A stretch of DNA of 64,000 bases from Deinococcus planocerae (GCF_002869765.1 NZ_PNOR01000013.1:49117-113116), one strand, 5' to 3'. Counted from the first letter of the stretch, positions 40,773-61,180 are shown. The notes: generated by a model from the sequence alone, not told the origin. Numbers and translations are program-made.

Positions 40773-41696
40773 CTATAGGCCGGAAGGACTACGCCCCTCA
40801 TCCCTTCCTCCCCCCTTCTCCAGCGCCTCCCGCGCCACGGTTAGGAAGGCCCTCAAGGTCGGGTCCCTCCCCGCCTCCCTTCTCCACACCGCGACGATCT
40901 CCACCACGGGCGCGTCCTCCAGCGGGCGGTAGACCACGCCGGGCAGGGCGAGGCGGCTGAAGAATTCGATGGGCAGGAAGACGCCGATCCCCGCTGCGAC
41001 CAAGGAGAGCAGGGTGGGAATCTCGATGGCCTCCTGCACCACGTTGGGCGTGAAGCCCGAGGCGGCGCACCAGCGCATGACCTGATCGAAGTAGGTGGCG
41101 CGCAGGTGGCGGGGGAAGAAGACGAAGCGTTCCCCGGCGAGGTCCGCGATCTTGAGGCGGCGCTTGCGGGCCAGCGGGTGTCCAGCAGGCAGCGCGGCGA
41201 CGAGGGGCTGACGCCAGAGGGGGCGCGAGTCCAGCCCAGGGTCGCGCACGGGCAGCAGCATCAGGCCGAGTTCGATCTGGCCGCCGCGCAGGGCCGCCTC
41301 CTGCTCCTGGGCGGTCAGCTCTCGGAGCTCCACGCTGACGTTCGGGTACAGCTCGCGGAAGGAACGCACGATCTCCGGCAGGCCCCCGAACGCCAGCCCG
41401 CTCACGAAGCCGACCGTCAGGTGCCCCACCTCGCCGCGCGCCGCCCGCCGCGCCCGCTCGACCGTCTGGGCCGCCTGCGCCAGCGTCTCCCGCGCGCCGA
41501 TCAGGAATTCGCGCCCCGCTGGCGTCAGTTGCACCCGCCGGGTGGTCCGCAGCACCAGCGGCACGCCCACCTCGTCCTCCAGGTTGCGGATGGAGTTGGA
41601 GAGGGCCTGCTGCACCACGAAGACGCGCTCGGCGGCCCGGCCAAAATGTTCTTCCTCGGCGAGGGCGACGAAATGGCGGAGATGGCGGAGTTCCAT
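40773..41696 (-). CDS. LysR-family transcriptional regulator
   Basis: 307 residues. The winged helix-turn-helix [40 protein letters not shown] is at the N-terminus and a LysR-substrate domain follows ([11 protein letters not shown] onward). It is divergent from aceE across a 155-bp gap, the usual arrangement for a LysR protein controlling its neighbour, though no T-N11-A site stands out. ATG 41696 has GAAGGGA upstream. Confidence 0.93.
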   Translation of the reverse strand: MELRHLRHFVALAEEEHFGRAAERVFVVQQALSNSIRNLEDEVGVPLVLRTTRRVQLTPAGREFLIGARETLAQAAQTVERARRAARGEVGHLTVGFVSGLAFGGLPEIVRSFRELYPNVSVELRELTAQEQEAALRGGQIELGLMLLPVRDPGLDSRPLWRQPLVAALPAGHPLARKRRLKIADLAGERFVFFPRHLRATYFDQVMRWCAASGFTPNVVQEAIEIPTLLSLVAAGIGVFLPIEFFSRLALPGVVYRPLEDAPVVEIVAVWRREAGRDPTLRAFLTVAREALEKGGGRDEGRSPSGL

Positions 41697-41851
41697 GCGG
41701 GGTCCCTTCGGGGGCGGGTGACTGGTCGCGGGAGGATGGGCTCTCTTCCTCCACAAGCCTATCCCAAGTCGCCCGACCCACCAGCCGGAGTGGTGAATGA
41801 TTGGGTTTTGCCTTGTTGGAAGGGGTGAATGCTGGGGCCTACACTACCCGC

Positions 41852-44569
<2,718 letters not shown>

Positions 44570-44583
44570 GGGTTGGGAAACCA

Positions 44584-44646
44584 CCCGGGCCCCGGAGCTG
44601 TGGACAAGATGGGGGCCGAGCGGCCTCCACAGGCTCCCGGCCCGGG
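44584..44646 (+). other. Large stem-loop between aceE and aceF
   Basis: CCCGGGCC...CTGTGGA (44584-44604) pairs with TCCACAG...GGCCCGGG (44626-44646), with an inner loop and a second small GGCC stem. Only CTCTTT follows, so it is a weak terminator or, more likely, an RNA-processing or attenuation element setting the E1:E2 ratio. Confidence 0.6.
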
Positions 44647-44690
44647 GCTCTTTCCCCGTTCGCCTTCTCAATTTTCAAGGAGCGTCCAGC

Positions 44691-46541
<1,851 letters not shown>

Positions 46542-46562
46542 CGGAAAGCGGTCGACGAAAAG

Positions 46563-46592
46563 CCCCCGTCCGATGTGGCGGGGGTTTGGGTT
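46563..46592. terminator. Bidirectional terminator between aceF and the ankyrin gene
   Basis: CCCCCG (46563-46568) pairs with CGGGGG (46579-46584), followed by TTTGGGTT on the plus strand and, reading the other way, by CTTTTC. It can end both convergent transcripts. Confidence 0.85.
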
Positions 46593-46603
46593 GAGACTGA
46601 GCC

Positions 46604-47896
46604 CTACGAGTTCTTCGGGTCGCCGTCGCCCTGCACCGCCTCCTGAACCTCGGGGCGGACGCCGGGGGGGAGGTCGGCGGGGGTGGAGCCGAGGTGGGGG
46701 GGGACCTCCTGGGCGGGGGGCGTGTAGCCGGGGTTGGGGTCGACGGCCTCCCCCCTGCGCTCGGAGACGGTGAGGAGGCTGGCGTTCACACCGAGGCCCG
46801 CGGGAACCGTGGCGTCGAGGACGGCGCTGTCGAGGCCGGTGCCCACCGTCTGCGCGCCCGCGAACTCGGGGGCCTGAAGGCGGTGTTCCATCGCGCTGGG
46901 ATCGCGGGTGGCGAGGTGGTCGAACTGTCCGGTCACCTCCTTGGGATCGGGCATCTCCACGGGCTCGTACTTGCTCTCGTTGGAACTGCTCACCCGGTCC
47001 TCGGCGGGCGTGCTCGTGTAGAAGGGCTGGGAGGTGTCCTTGGGGTCGGGAGCCTGGTAGCCCGTGTGGTCGTCCGGTCGCCCCGTCAGCTCGTTGACCG
47101 GCTCCCCGGTGGGAGGGCCGGGGGGGGCGTCGATCCGCCGTCCGTCGCCGTTGTTCGTCATGGGTCCAGTGTCCCGCGTGGCAGTGAGCGTCACATTCCG
47201 GCTTTCTTCAGGGTCGTGCCCGGCCCCGCTCAGAATCGCCAGGACCCCCGCGTGCCCCTCCTCCTGGGCGAGGTCCGCCGCGCCCTGCCCGCCCTCCGTC
47301 CGCGCCCCCGGGTCCGCCCCCACCGCGAGGAGCGCCTCCACCAGCACGGCACTCCCGTTCTGCGCCGCACCGAGCAGGGGCGTGAAGCCGCCGTGCTGGG
47401 GGGCGTTCACGTCCGCTCCCGCCGCGATCAGGCGAAGGGCGAGGGCCGTGTGATCCCCCGCGACGGCGGAGTGCAGGGGCCGGGCGCCCATCGCGTTCGT
47501 GCTCGCCCGGTTCACGTCCGCGCCCCGCGCCAGCAGTTCGGCGGCGACCTCCTCCCGCCCGAAGAAGGCGGCGAGACCCAGGGGCGTGAAGCCGTCGGGG
47601 CTGCTGGCGTCCGCGAGGTCGGGCTGGGCGTCAAGGTGCTCACGCAGGGCGGAGAGTTCCCCCGTCGCGGCGGCCTCGAAGACGGTGAGGGGCACGCCCG
47701 CCTCCCGCATCCGCTCGATCAGCAGCCGGGCCAGGTCGTGCTTCCCGTAGTACGTGGCGAAGAGGACGGGGGAGACGCCCAGCGGGCTCACGGCACGCAG
47801 GAGGGTAGGGTCACGGTCCAGCAGTGCGCGGACACTTCCCTCGTCGTTCGTCTGGAGGGCGGCGAAGAGGGCCTGCTCGGAGGAGGGGGGGGTCAT
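46604..47896 (-). CDS. Ankyrin-repeat protein with a long disordered C-terminal half
   Basis: 430 residues. Residues 1 to about 230 hold five or so ankyrin repeats ([20 protein letters not shown] and similar), a protein-binding solenoid. Residues about 245-430 are polar, Pro/Asp-rich and unrecognised ([16 protein letters not shown]). TAGCAT (47903-47908) lies 6 nt before ATG 47896. A second start-like signal, GACACT 6 nt before ATG 47161, sits exactly at the domain boundary and could give a separate 185-residue protein. Confidence 0.85.
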   Translation of the reverse strand: MTPPSSEQALFAALQTNDEGSVRALLDRDPTLLRAVSPLGVSPVLFATYYGKHDLARLLIERMREAGVPLTVFEAAATGELSALREHLDAQPDLADASSPDGFTPLGLAAFFGREEVAAELLARGADVNRASTNAMGARPLHSAVAGDHTALALRLIAAGADVNAPQHGGFTPLLGAAQNGSAVLVEALLAVGADPGARTEGGQGAADLAQEEGHAGVLAILSGAGHDPEESRNVTLTATRDTGPMTNNGDGRRIDAPPGPPTGEPVNELTGRPDDHTGYQAPDPKDTSQPFYTSTPAEDRVSSSNESKYEPVEMPDPKEVTGQFDHLATRDPSAMEHRLQAPEFAGAQTVGTGLDSAVLDATVPAGLGVNASLLTVSERRGEAVDPNPGYTPPAQEVPPHLGSTPADLPPGVRPEVQEAVQGDGDPKNS

Positions 47897-47928
47897 GGGT
47901 TCATGCTAGGGGGAGAGGACCCGGCCCC

Positions 47929-49098
<1,170 letters not shown>

Positions 49099-49210
49099 GC
49101 GCGCAGTCTAGCGAGTGGGCGTCACGGCGCCCGACCGGCCCGTAACGCCATGGTAATGGGGCGGCGGGAGCATCGTTGCGGGAGGACTTCGCCCCGACAA
49201 GGAGAACGCC

Positions 49211-49792
49211 ATGACCACGACATCGATCCGAACCGTCCATGAACCCTGGCTCTCCCGCCTGCTCTTCGCCGACACGCGCCTCGCCCCCCTCTGGGCCGCC
49301 CTGCGCATCTACGTGGGGTGGCAGTGGCTGGAGGCGGGCTGGCACAAGGTCACCGACCCCGCCTGGGTGGGGTCCGGGGCCGGGACCGCCGTCGGCGGCT
49401 TCCTGCGCGGCGCCCTGGAGCGGGCGGGCGGGGAGCGGCCCTCGGTCTCGGGGTGGTACGCGTGGTTCATCGAGAACGTCGCGCTGCCGAACGCCACGCT
49501 CTTCTCGTACCTCGTGGCGTTCGGGGAAGTCGCGGTCGGCATCGCCCTGGTCCTGGGCCTGCTCACGGGCATCGCCGCCTTCTTCGGCGGGCTGATGAAC
49601 GCGAACTTCCTGCTCGCGGGCACCCTCTCGAGTAACCCCCTCCTGTTCATCCTGGCGACGTGGCTGGTCCTCGGGTGGCGGGTGGCGGGGTGGTGGGGCC
49701 TCGACCGCTGGGTGCTGCCGCGCCTGGGGGTGGTCAGCTCGCCCGCCCCGGCGACCCGTCCCGCCGGGGGGAAGGCGGCGGGCCCCTCCTGA
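49211..49792 (+). CDS. DoxX/DoxD-like membrane protein
   Basis: 193 residues with about four hydrophobic segments. LRIYVGWQWLEAGWHKV and FGEVAVGIALVLGLLTGIAAFFGGLMNANFLLAG are typical of DoxX-family (thiosulfate-quinone oxidoreductase subunit-like) proteins of mostly unknown role. ATG 49211 has AAGGAG, so unlike its neighbour it has a leader. The thioesterase gene follows after 22 bp but has its own -10 box. Confidence 0.85.
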   Translation: MTTTSIRTVHEPWLSRLLFADTRLAPLWAALRIYVGWQWLEAGWHKVTDPAWVGSGAGTAVGGFLRGALERAGGERPSVSGWYAWFIENVALPNATLFSYLVAFGEVAVGIALVLGLLTGIAAFFGGLMNANFLLAGTLSSNPLLFILATWLVLGWRVAGWWGLDRWVLPRLGVVSSPAPATRPAGGKAAGPS

Positions 49793-49814
49793 CCGGCGGC
49801 GCTAGGCTCGGCCT

Positions 49815-50252
<438 letters not shown>

Positions 50253-50684
50253 GACGGCCTCCCCGCCCGCCAGACCAGCCACATCAGCAGCGGTTGGAGG
50301 GGCAGCCGGGCCCACAGCGCCCACTCGGGCAGAGGCCGGAAACGTTCCGCGTTCCACGCCATCCCCACGTTTGCCGGAAAAACGGCGACGAGGAGCGCGA
50401 GCAGGCCGAGGCGGGCGCCGGGCCGGGTGGCCGGGTGCAGCAATCCCAGCCCGCCCGCGATCTCCGCCGCGCCGCTGACGAGGGTGGCCGTGCGGGCGGG
50501 CATCGGCACCCACGGCGGCACGATCCGGTCGAAGGGTTTGGGCCTCAGAAAGTGCAGCACCCCCGCGCCCACGAACAGGGCAGCGAGGGCGAGGAGGCCG
50601 GGGGTGGGGGAACGCCCCGCCTCCGGTCTGGGGTCCATGACAGGAGGCCGGACCCCTGGCCCGGCCCCCGAACGTCCCTTCACC

Positions 50685-50906
50685 TCAGCCCTGTTTGCTC
50701 GCGGGAACGCTGCGGGCCTCCTCCACGTCCTTTTTCTCCTTGCGCCCGTCGTGCTCGGTGTTGCGGGCGCCTCCCGCCTCGCGGTCGTTGGCCCCCTTGA
50801 AGGAGGGCTTGCCGCCCTTCTCGCGCTCGTGGACCTCCTGCTCATTGCGGCTGTACTCGCCGGGCTGGCTGGTGTGACCGCTGTTCTTGTCGTCCTTGTC
50901 TGGCAT
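50685..50906 (-). CDS. Small, highly hydrophilic protein
   Basis: 73 residues, nearly all polar or charged (KGGKPSFKGANDREAGGARN), with no hydrophobic core. The composition resembles stress or desiccation-associated hydrophilins and KGG-type proteins, but I recognise no family. It may share a transcript with the DoxX-like gene 46 bp downstream. Confidence 0.6.
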   Translation of the reverse strand: MPDKDDKNSGHTSQPGEYSRNEQEVHEREKGGKPSFKGANDREAGGARNTEHDGRKEKKDVEEARSVPASKQG

Positions 50907-50979
50907 GGGGGTAGCCTGCCACGGCCATAGCCTCAGCCGGACGAGAGCCAGCCCAGGGGACGTTAAGGGACGGGGCGGC

Positions 50980-51543
<564 letters not shown>

Positions 51544-51584
51544 GGGCCGCATGGTAGCGGGCGCGGAGGCGCTAGCCTGCACGC
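51544..51584. promoter_or_regulatory. Overlapping divergent promoters, dcd and phosphoesterase
   Basis: TACCAT (minus, 51551-51556) and TAGCCT (plus, 51573-51578) are the two -10 boxes. Each lies where the other promoter's -35 region must be, so only one polymerase can bind at a time. Confidence 0.7.
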
Positions 51585-52334
51585 GTGAGGGTGGCAGTCA
51601 TCGGCGACGTGCACGGCAACGCCTTCGCGCTGGGGGCCGTGCTCCGCGAGGTGGGGGAAGCGGCTCCCGATCTCGTCGTCAACCTCGGCGATCAGGTCGA
51701 GGGCTCGGCGGACCCCGCGCGGGCGGCGCTCATGCAGGCCGACCTCGCCGCGGCGGGGGCGCTGGAGGTGCGCGGCAACAACGAGGAGAAGCTGTGGCCG
51801 GGCGGGCGCCGCTCCCCGCTGAGCCGGCTGTACGGGGAGTGGCTGGAGGCGCACGTGGACGCGGTGGCGCTCGCCCGGCTGGCCGCCCTGCCCCTGAGCG
51901 CACGGGCCCTGGACGGCGCCCTCTTCGCCTGCCACGGCACGCCGCAGAGCCCCTGGGACAGCCTGCTGTGGGTGTGGCAGCCGCAGGAGGCGGGCGGGGG
52001 CTTCTACCGCGCCCGCGACCCCCGCGAGTTGCGCGCCCTCGTGGAGCCGCTGGGAGCCGAGGTCGTGCTGTGCGGGCACACCCACCGCCCCGGGGCGACC
52101 CGGGTGGGCGACACCCTCGTCGTGAATGCGGGCGCCGTGAGCGATCAGGTGGACGGGGACCCCCGCGCCCGCTGGACGCTGCTCGACCTCCGCCGGAGCG
52201 GGTGGACGGTCGAGTTCCGGGCCACCCCGTACGACGTGGAGGCCGCCGTCCGCTGGTCTTGTGCCCACACACCGTTCGGGGACGGTCAGGCGGCGCTCCT
52301 GCGTTCGGGAACGTTCGACGTGCGGGAGGGGTGA
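51585..52334 (+). CDS. Calcineurin-like metallophosphoesterase
   Basis: 249 residues. Metal-binding motifs in order: GDVHGN (8-13), [16 protein letters not shown] and CGHTHRPG. It is of the YfcE/diadenosine-tetraphosphatase-like type, substrate unknown. The start is GTG 51585 with TAGCCT 6 nt upstream, a leaderless GTG mRNA. Confidence 0.92.
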   Translation: MRVAVIGDVHGNAFALGAVLREVGEAAPDLVVNLGDQVEGSADPARAALMQADLAAAGALEVRGNNEEKLWPGGRRSPLSRLYGEWLEAHVDAVALARLAALPLSARALDGALFACHGTPQSPWDSLLWVWQPQEAGGGFYRARDPRELRALVEPLGAEVVLCGHTHRPGATRVGDTLVVNAGAVSDQVDGDPRARWTLLDLRRSGWTVEFRATPYDVEAAVRWSCAHTPFGDGQAALLRSGTFDVREG

Positions 52335-52363
52335 CGGGGCCAGACCCAGGGTACGCTGCTCCC

Positions 52364-53443
52364 ATGCGCGGGATGGCGGGAGTGGTCGTGGGGCTGGCGC
52401 TCGGCTCGTCCGCCCTGGCCCAGGGGGCGGGGAGCGCGTGTCGGGAGCAGCCGGGCGTCCCGGCGTGGGCGGGCCCCGGCGTCTTCCGGGGAACCCTCGG
52501 CGGCCAGCCCGTCGCCCTGAGGCTCGGTCCAGGGGGCGACGGGCGGGAGGCGCGGTACTTCTACGAACGCCGGGGTGTGAACATCGCCCTGGTGCCGACC
52601 CGGTGGCGGGAGACCCTGCTCCTGCGGGAGGAGGTCTGGACGCTCTCGGGCACGAAGGTCACCGGCTGCCTGCGTCTGGAGCGGGACGGAAAGGGGCTGC
52701 GGGGCGACTGGACCGGCCCGGACGGGGTGAGGACCCTGCCCGTCGCCCTCGCCCCCCTCGACGTGACGCGCCTGCCCCTCAACCTCCCCGCTTCCCCTGG
52801 CCTGCGAAAGGTGCGAGGTTCCGACCCGCTCGCCTTTCTCAAGCTCAACCGGGCGTGGGTGGGGGAGGCGGGGGGCTCACGCGTCCGGGAGCCGTTGAGC
52901 GGGCTGCGCTATCCGCGTGTGGTGGGCGGACCTGCCGCGCTCAACGCCGCCCTTCAGGACCGCCAGCTCGAACACGCCGCGAACGCCCTCGACTGCCGGG
53001 CGGGGCTGGCCGGGGCGGGGGAGGACGCCTACGAGCTGAGCGCGCGGGTCACCTTCCGCAGCCCCCACCTTCTGAGCGTGTTCGAGAGTGCCGGTTCCTT
53101 CTGCGGCGGCGCGCACCCCGACCATTTCGACGTGGGCCTGATCCTCGACCGCGCCACGGGCCGCCCCGTGCCCGTCACGGCGATCTGGCCGGGCCTGACG
53201 CCCGCACGCCTCGCCGCTCTGTACCTCGCACGCAGCGGTGCGGACGCCGAGTGCCGGGAGGTGCTGACGGGCCCCGACCTCACCCTCGCCGCCCACCTCA
53301 CCCCGGGGGGACTGGCGCTGACGCCCACCAGCCTGCCGCACGTCGTGACGGCGTGCGCCGAGACAGTCACGGTTCCCTCCCCGGCGCTGCGTGCCGAGGC
53401 AGACCCGCGAGGCCTGTACTTCCGGGACCTCTACCCCCGCTGA
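52364..53443 (+). CDS. Secreted protein with a DUF3298/RsiV-like C-terminal domain
   Basis: 359 residues. A signal peptide (ending near LAQ21) is followed by a beta-rich first half and a C-terminal domain containing VFESAGSFCGGAHPDHFDVGLI, the motif seen in DUF3298/PdaC-type domains. Function unknown. TACGCT (52352-52357) lies 6 nt before ATG 52364. It follows the phosphoesterase by 29 bp with its own box. Confidence 0.8.
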   Translation: MRGMAGVVVGLALGSSALAQGAGSACREQPGVPAWAGPGVFRGTLGGQPVALRLGPGGDGREARYFYERRGVNIALVPTRWRETLLLREEVWTLSGTKVTGCLRLERDGKGLRGDWTGPDGVRTLPVALAPLDVTRLPLNLPASPGLRKVRGSDPLAFLKLNRAWVGEAGGSRVREPLSGLRYPRVVGGPAALNAALQDRQLEHAANALDCRAGLAGAGEDAYELSARVTFRSPHLLSVFESAGSFCGGAHPDHFDVGLILDRATGRPVPVTAIWPGLTPARLAALYLARSGADAECREVLTGPDLTLAAHLTPGGLALTPTSLPHVVTACAETVTVPSPALRAEADPRGLYFRDLYPR

Positions 53444-53494
53444 GCCCAAAAAAGCGCCCCAGGTCCCCCCGGAGCGCCTGCCTGGACCCTCGCT

Positions 53495-54103
53495 TCAACC
53501 CTTGAGCTTGCGGGTGATCTCGACCTGGCGGCGGGCCTGGTGGCGGATGGAGGCCTTGTCCTCCTCGCTCAGCGGCTGGCCGCCCGCCGTGACGCTCGCG
53601 CCGTAGGGGTTGCCGCCCGAGGCGAAGATGGCGGGGTCGGTGTAGCCGGGGGGCACGATGATCGCGCCCCAGTGCGCCGCCATCACGTAGAGGGTCTGGA
53701 GGGTGGTCTCCTGCCCGCCGTTGGGGTTTTGCGCGCTCGTCATGCAACTGAAGGTCTTGTCGGCGAGCGCCCCCGACGCCCACAGCCCGCCCAGCGTGTC
53801 GATGAACACCCGGAGCTGGCTCGCCGAGCCGCCCCAGCGGGTGGGCGTGCTGATCATGATGGCGTCCGTGTTCTCCATGTCGGCGGGGGTCGCCTCCGGC
53901 ACGTGCGCCGTGCGCTCCTGCTGGGCCTTCCAGGCGTCCTGGGAGTTGACGACCTCCTGCGGGGCCGTCTCGCGCGCCTTGACCACGCGCACCTCCGCCC
54001 CGGCCTCGCGGGCGGCCTCGGCGGCCACCTCCGCCATCTGGTGGTTTGTCCCGTAGGTCGAGTAGTAGAGGATCGTCATGCGGACCGGAGTCGGGTTCGT
54101 CAT
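53495..54103 (-). CDS. wrbA: NAD(P)H:quinone oxidoreductase, WrbA type
   Basis: 202 residues, a flavodoxin-like fold. [16 protein letters not shown] binds the FMN phosphate; [24 protein letters not shown] and [17 protein letters not shown] are family hallmarks. It reduces quinones by two electrons, protecting against oxidative stress. TAGGGT lies 6 nt before ATG 54103. Confidence 0.94.
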   Translation of the reverse strand: MTNPTPVRMTILYYSTYGTNHQMAEVAAEAAREAGAEVRVVKARETAPQEVVNSQDAWKAQQERTAHVPEATPADMENTDAIMISTPTRWGGSASQLRVFIDTLGGLWASGALADKTFSCMTSAQNPNGGQETTLQTLYVMAAHWGAIIVPPGYTDPAIFASGGNPYGASVTAGGQPLSEEDKASIRHQARRQVEITRKLKG

Positions 54104-54109
54104 GGTCCC

Positions 54110-54138
54110 ACCCTAACTCCCAGCCCCAGCCTATTCAA
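54110..54138 (-). promoter_or_regulatory. wrbA promoter
   Basis: TTGAAT (54133-54138), 17 bp, TAGGGT (54110-54115) on the minus strand: a full -35/-10 pair driving a leaderless mRNA. Confidence 0.75.
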
Positions 54139-54196
54139 CGTTAAATGATCGGTGAATCTCCCAAGGTCGAGCTTCGAGGCGGCGAGCATGACTCCC

Positions 54197-55207
<1,011 letters not shown>

Positions 55208-55283
55208 GCCCGGACCGTATCACGCACCGGAAATGGACGGCGCTGGGAACGGTTCCAGCCTGTCACCCGCCGCGGGGCACCGC

Positions 55284-55394
55284 TCAGCGCAGCACGCCCG
55301 CCCACACCAGCACGAGCCACAGGATCACCGGAATCGCCAGCGAGCCGATGATCAACTTGAGCAGGCGCCACCAGTCGTTCAGGAATTCCCGCAT
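55284..55394 (-). CDS. 36-residue small membrane protein
   Basis: [20 protein letters not shown] and so on: a short amphipathic start, then one hydrophobic helix of about 20 residues and a stop after VLR. TACCCT (55401-55406) lies exactly 6 nt before ATG 55394, the same start arrangement as the flanking glpX and pgm genes. It is too short for usual gene finders. Function unknown. Confidence 0.65.
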   Translation of the reverse strand: MREFLNDWWRLLKLIIGSLAIPVILWLVLVWAGVLR

Positions 55395-55495
55395 GGCGTC
55401 AGGGTAACAGGGGAGGGCCGGGCCCTTCCGCGTCCGTATTCACGCTGTCTTGCCCGAAGAGGGCCCGCCCGCGCCCCGCTGCTTAAACTGCCCCC

Positions 55496-57154
55496 ATGAC
55501 CCTCAGCGACCTCGCCGGCAAGAGAGCCCCGCAAAGCCTCCTGACGAATATTCCCCGCCTGGTCGCCCGCTACTACGAGACGCGGCCCGACCCCGGAAAC
55601 GCGGCGCAGCGGGTCTCCTTCGGCACGAGCGGGCACCGGGGCACCTCGTTGAACGGCACCTTCAACGAGGCGCATATCCTCGCGGTCGCCCAGGCGGTCG
55701 CCGAGCACCGGGCCTCGGCGGGGATCACCGGGCCGCTGTTCATGGGGCTGGACACCCACGCCCTCAGCGAGCCCGCGTGGATGACGGCGCTGGAGGTTCT
55801 CGTGGCGAACGGGGTGCGGGTGCGCGCCCAGCCGGGCTTCTTCACGCCGACGCCTCTGGTCAGCCACGCGATCCTCCGTCACAATCGGGATGGGCACAAC
55901 CGGGCGGGGCCGGGGGGCACGGCGGACGGCATCGTGATCACCCCCAGCCACAACCCCCCGCAGGACGGCGGCTTCAAGTACAACCCCCCCAGCGGCGGCC
56001 CCGCCGACACCGACGTCACAAAGGCCGTGCAGAACCGGGCGAACGCGATCCTGGAGGGCGGGCTGAGAGAGGTCAAACGGGTGAGCCTCGACGACGCGCT
56101 GGCGGGCCTCGATCCCTTCGACTTCATCGCGCCCTACGTCTCCGAGCTCGATCAGGTCGTGGACCTCGCCATGATCCGCGAGAGCGGCGTGCGCCTCGGC
56201 GTCGATCCGCTCGGCGGGAGCAGCCTGCCCGTGTGGGAGGCGATCAAGGCCGAGCACGGGCTCAACCTCACCGTCGTGAACGAGCAGGTCGATCCCCGCT
56301 TCGCCTTCATGACCGTGGACCGCGACGGCAAGATCCGGATGGACTGCTCCAGCCCCTGGGCGATGGCGAGCCTGCTGGCGCTCAAGGACGACTACGACGT
56401 GGCCGTAGGCAACGACCCCGACGCCGACCGCCACGGCATCGTGACGCAAGGCGGGCTGATGAACCCCAACCACTACCTCGCCGTCATGATCGACTACCTC
56501 TTCCAGAACCGTCCCGGCTGGAGCCCGGACGCGGGGGTCGGCAAGACGCTCGTCTCCAGCGCCCTGATCGACCGGGTGGCGGCGGGGGTCGGGCGACGGC
56601 TGGTCGAGGTGCCCGTCGGCTTCAAATACTTCGTGGAGGGCCTCCTCACCGGCTCCCTGGGCTTCGGCGGCGAGGAGTCGGCGGGCGCGAGCTTCCTGCG
56701 CCTGAACGGCGGCGCGTGGAGCACCGACAAGGACGGCCTCATCCCCGGCCTCCTCGCCGCCGAGATCACCGCGAGGACGGGCCAGACGCCCTCTCAGCGG
56801 TTCGCCACTCTGAAGGAGAAGTACGGCTCCACCGCCTACGACCGTCAGGATGCTCCCGCCAACTCCGAGCAGAAGAGGGTGCTCGCCAACCTCCGCCCCG
56901 AGCAGGTGACGGCCTCCACCCTGGCGGGCGACCCCATCACCGCCAAACTCACCCGCGCCCCCGGCAACGGTGAGCCCATCGGCGGCCTGAAGGTGACGAC
57001 CGAGCACGCCTGGTTCGCCGCTCGCCCCAGCGGCACCGAGGACGTGTACAAGATTTACGCGGAGAGCTTCAAGGGCGAAGGCCACCTGAGGCAGGTCATG
57101 GCGGAGGCGCGCGAGGTCGTCGCGGCGGCCTTCGCGGTGGGAGGAACGGCATGA
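55496..57154 (+). CDS. pgm: Phosphoglucomutase (alpha-D-glucose phosphate-specific)
   Basis: 552 residues. The phosphoserine loop [11 protein letters not shown] (Ser151), the metal loop [10 protein letters not shown], the sugar loop GGEESAG and the phosphate loop [10 protein letters not shown] are intact. It interconverts glucose 1- and 6-phosphate. TAAACT (55484-55489) lies 6 nt before ATG 55496. Its stop overlaps the next gene (ATGA). Confidence 0.97.
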   Translation: MTLSDLAGKRAPQSLLTNIPRLVARYYETRPDPGNAAQRVSFGTSGHRGTSLNGTFNEAHILAVAQAVAEHRASAGITGPLFMGLDTHALSEPAWMTALEVLVANGVRVRAQPGFFTPTPLVSHAILRHNRDGHNRAGPGGTADGIVITPSHNPPQDGGFKYNPPSGGPADTDVTKAVQNRANAILEGGLREVKRVSLDDALAGLDPFDFIAPYVSELDQVVDLAMIRESGVRLGVDPLGGSSLPVWEAIKAEHGLNLTVVNEQVDPRFAFMTVDRDGKIRMDCSSPWAMASLLALKDDYDVAVGNDPDADRHGIVTQGGLMNPNHYLAVMIDYLFQNRPGWSPDAGVGKTLVSSALIDRVAAGVGRRLVEVPVGFKYFVEGLLTGSLGFGGEESAGASFLRLNGGAWSTDKDGLIPGLLAAEITARTGQTPSQRFATLKEKYGSTAYDRQDAPANSEQKRVLANLRPEQVTASTLAGDPITAKLTRAPGNGEPIGGLKVTTEHAWFAARPSGTEDVYKIYAESFKGEGHLRQVMAEAREVVAAAFAVGGTA

Positions 57155-57600
57155 GTCTCACGGAAGGTCACACGGTCATCACCCGCGAGGAGATCGCGGG
57201 GGTCGAGTTCGACTGGTTCGCCACCGACGGGCAGGGGCGCGTCGCGCAGTTCATGGCGGCGGGCGATCCCCACGTCCCGGAGGCGGTGCTCGCGTCGGAA
57301 GAACTCCTGGAGGCGGTCCACGTCTGGATCGACACCCGCCCCGAGCGCGAGGAGCCCAACGCCCCGTCGGGCGGCTTCGACGACCACCTGACGCCGCCCC
57401 AGCGCCGCGGAGCCTACGTCTACGACCATGTGCCCGGCGAGCCGCGCCTCTACCGCCTCGTCGCCGTGCCCCGCACGCCTCTCCACCTCTCCGAGATGCC
57501 CGAGCGGATGCAGGCGTATCTGGGAACGCTCACCCTCGCCCTCCCCCTCGGAACGCCCCGCCTGCGGGTCCACGAGGACGGAAGGGTGGAGGAGGGCTGA
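57151..57600 (+). CDS. Hypothetical protein coupled to pgm
   Basis: 149 residues, acidic. The stretch [20 protein letters not shown] resembles a motif seen in uncharacterised proteins with immunity-protein-like folds, but I cannot assign a family. Its ATG overlaps the pgm stop, so both are translated together. Confidence 0.8.
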   Translation: MSLTEGHTVITREEIAGVEFDWFATDGQGRVAQFMAAGDPHVPEAVLASEELLEAVHVWIDTRPEREEPNAPSGGFDDHLTPPQRRGAYVYDHVPGEPRLYRLVAVPRTPLHLSEMPERMQAYLGTLTLALPLGTPRLRVHEDGRVEEG

Positions 57601-57909
57601 CCGGCGGGTCGCCCCTCTCCGGGGGGAGCCAGAGGTCAGACGCCCTCTGACACAATCGCCGTTCTTGCGCTGCCCATGCGCGGCGGGGTATACTCCTCAG
57701 GTTGAAAACTGACCGGGACAGGGTTGCACCGGGAGGTTTTTCGGCACGCGCGCCGCTTCCCATCCCTGATGATGGCCGATGCTGACGGCCAAGGCACGGC
57801 GCGTCGATCACCTCGGGCCCCAGGTTCCACCAGACCCAGGCCCTCCAACCCGTGCCTGCCCCCAGGAGTGGGCGGGACTTCGCACAAGACTTCTCTGTCA
57901 AGACTAGGA
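57601..57909 (+). other. Promoter and long leader of the rpsL operon
   Basis: 309 bp without a gene. GTCAGA/TCTGAC (about 57635-57651) is a small hairpin after the pgm operon. The promoter is at 57665-57694; the following leader of about 205 nt is GC-rich with several possible stems, and probably carries regulation of the ribosomal-protein operon. Confidence 0.6.
57665..57694 (+). promoter_or_regulatory. rpsL-rpsG-fusA promoter
   Basis: TTGCGC, 18 bp, TATACT. The -10 is the best match to consensus in the window, as expected for a ribosomal-protein operon. Confidence 0.8.
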
Positions 57910-58323
<414 letters not shown>

Positions 58324-58325
58324 GA

Positions 58326-58404
58326 CCCCGCCGATGCGTAGGCGGGGGAGCAACAGGCCCCCGCCGCAACGCGGAATCAGGCCGTCCCCCCGGGGGTGAG
58401 GCCC
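58326..58404 (+). promoter_or_regulatory. rpsL-rpsG intercistronic RNA structures
   Basis: Stem I: CCCCGCC (58326-58332) with GGCGGGG (58341-58347). Stem II: GGCGGGGG (58341-58348) with CCCCCGCC (58358-58365). They share 58341-58347 and cannot form together. A third palindromic stem (CCCCCGGGGG) lies near 58387-58396. A switch, perhaps bound by S7, is inferred from E. coli, where S7 represses at this junction. Confidence 0.5.
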
Positions 58405-58435
58405 ATGTACCGAGTCAGGGAATAAGGAGCAAAGC

Positions 58436-58906
<471 letters not shown>

Positions 58907-58934
58907 GGCGAGCCCACCGCTGAAGAGCGTGACC

Positions 58935-58966
58935 GGACAGCGGCTTTTTTGCCCGCTGTCCCGTTT
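58935..58966 (+). terminator. Hairpin with a T-rich loop after rpsG
   Basis: GGACAGCGG (58935-58943) pairs perfectly with CCGCTGTCC (58953-58961); the loop contains six T and CGTTT follows. It probably lowers read-through into fusA or is a processing site. Confidence 0.6.
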
Positions 58967-59032
58967 CGCTGCCCGGCGAGCGCTCGACCTCACGGTGACG
59001 CGAGGGCGTCATCCACGAGAATAGGGAGTCTT

Positions 59033-61126
<2,094 letters not shown>

Positions 61127-61141
61127 GCCCTTTCGGGGGTT

Positions 61142-61180
61142 CGGGGGCCGTCTCCGGTGGGGGCGGCCCCCGCTCTTTGC
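61142..61180 (+). terminator. Terminator after fusA
   Basis: CGGGGGCCG (61142-61150) pairs with CGGCCCCCG (61164-61172), followed by CTCTTTGC. It ends the rpsL-rpsG-fusA transcript. Confidence 0.75.

Noticed and set aside
41801..41851. Upstream ATG extending AceE by 17 residues
   Set aside because: It lies upstream of the TACACT box placed 6 nt before ATG 41852, so it would not be in the mRNA.
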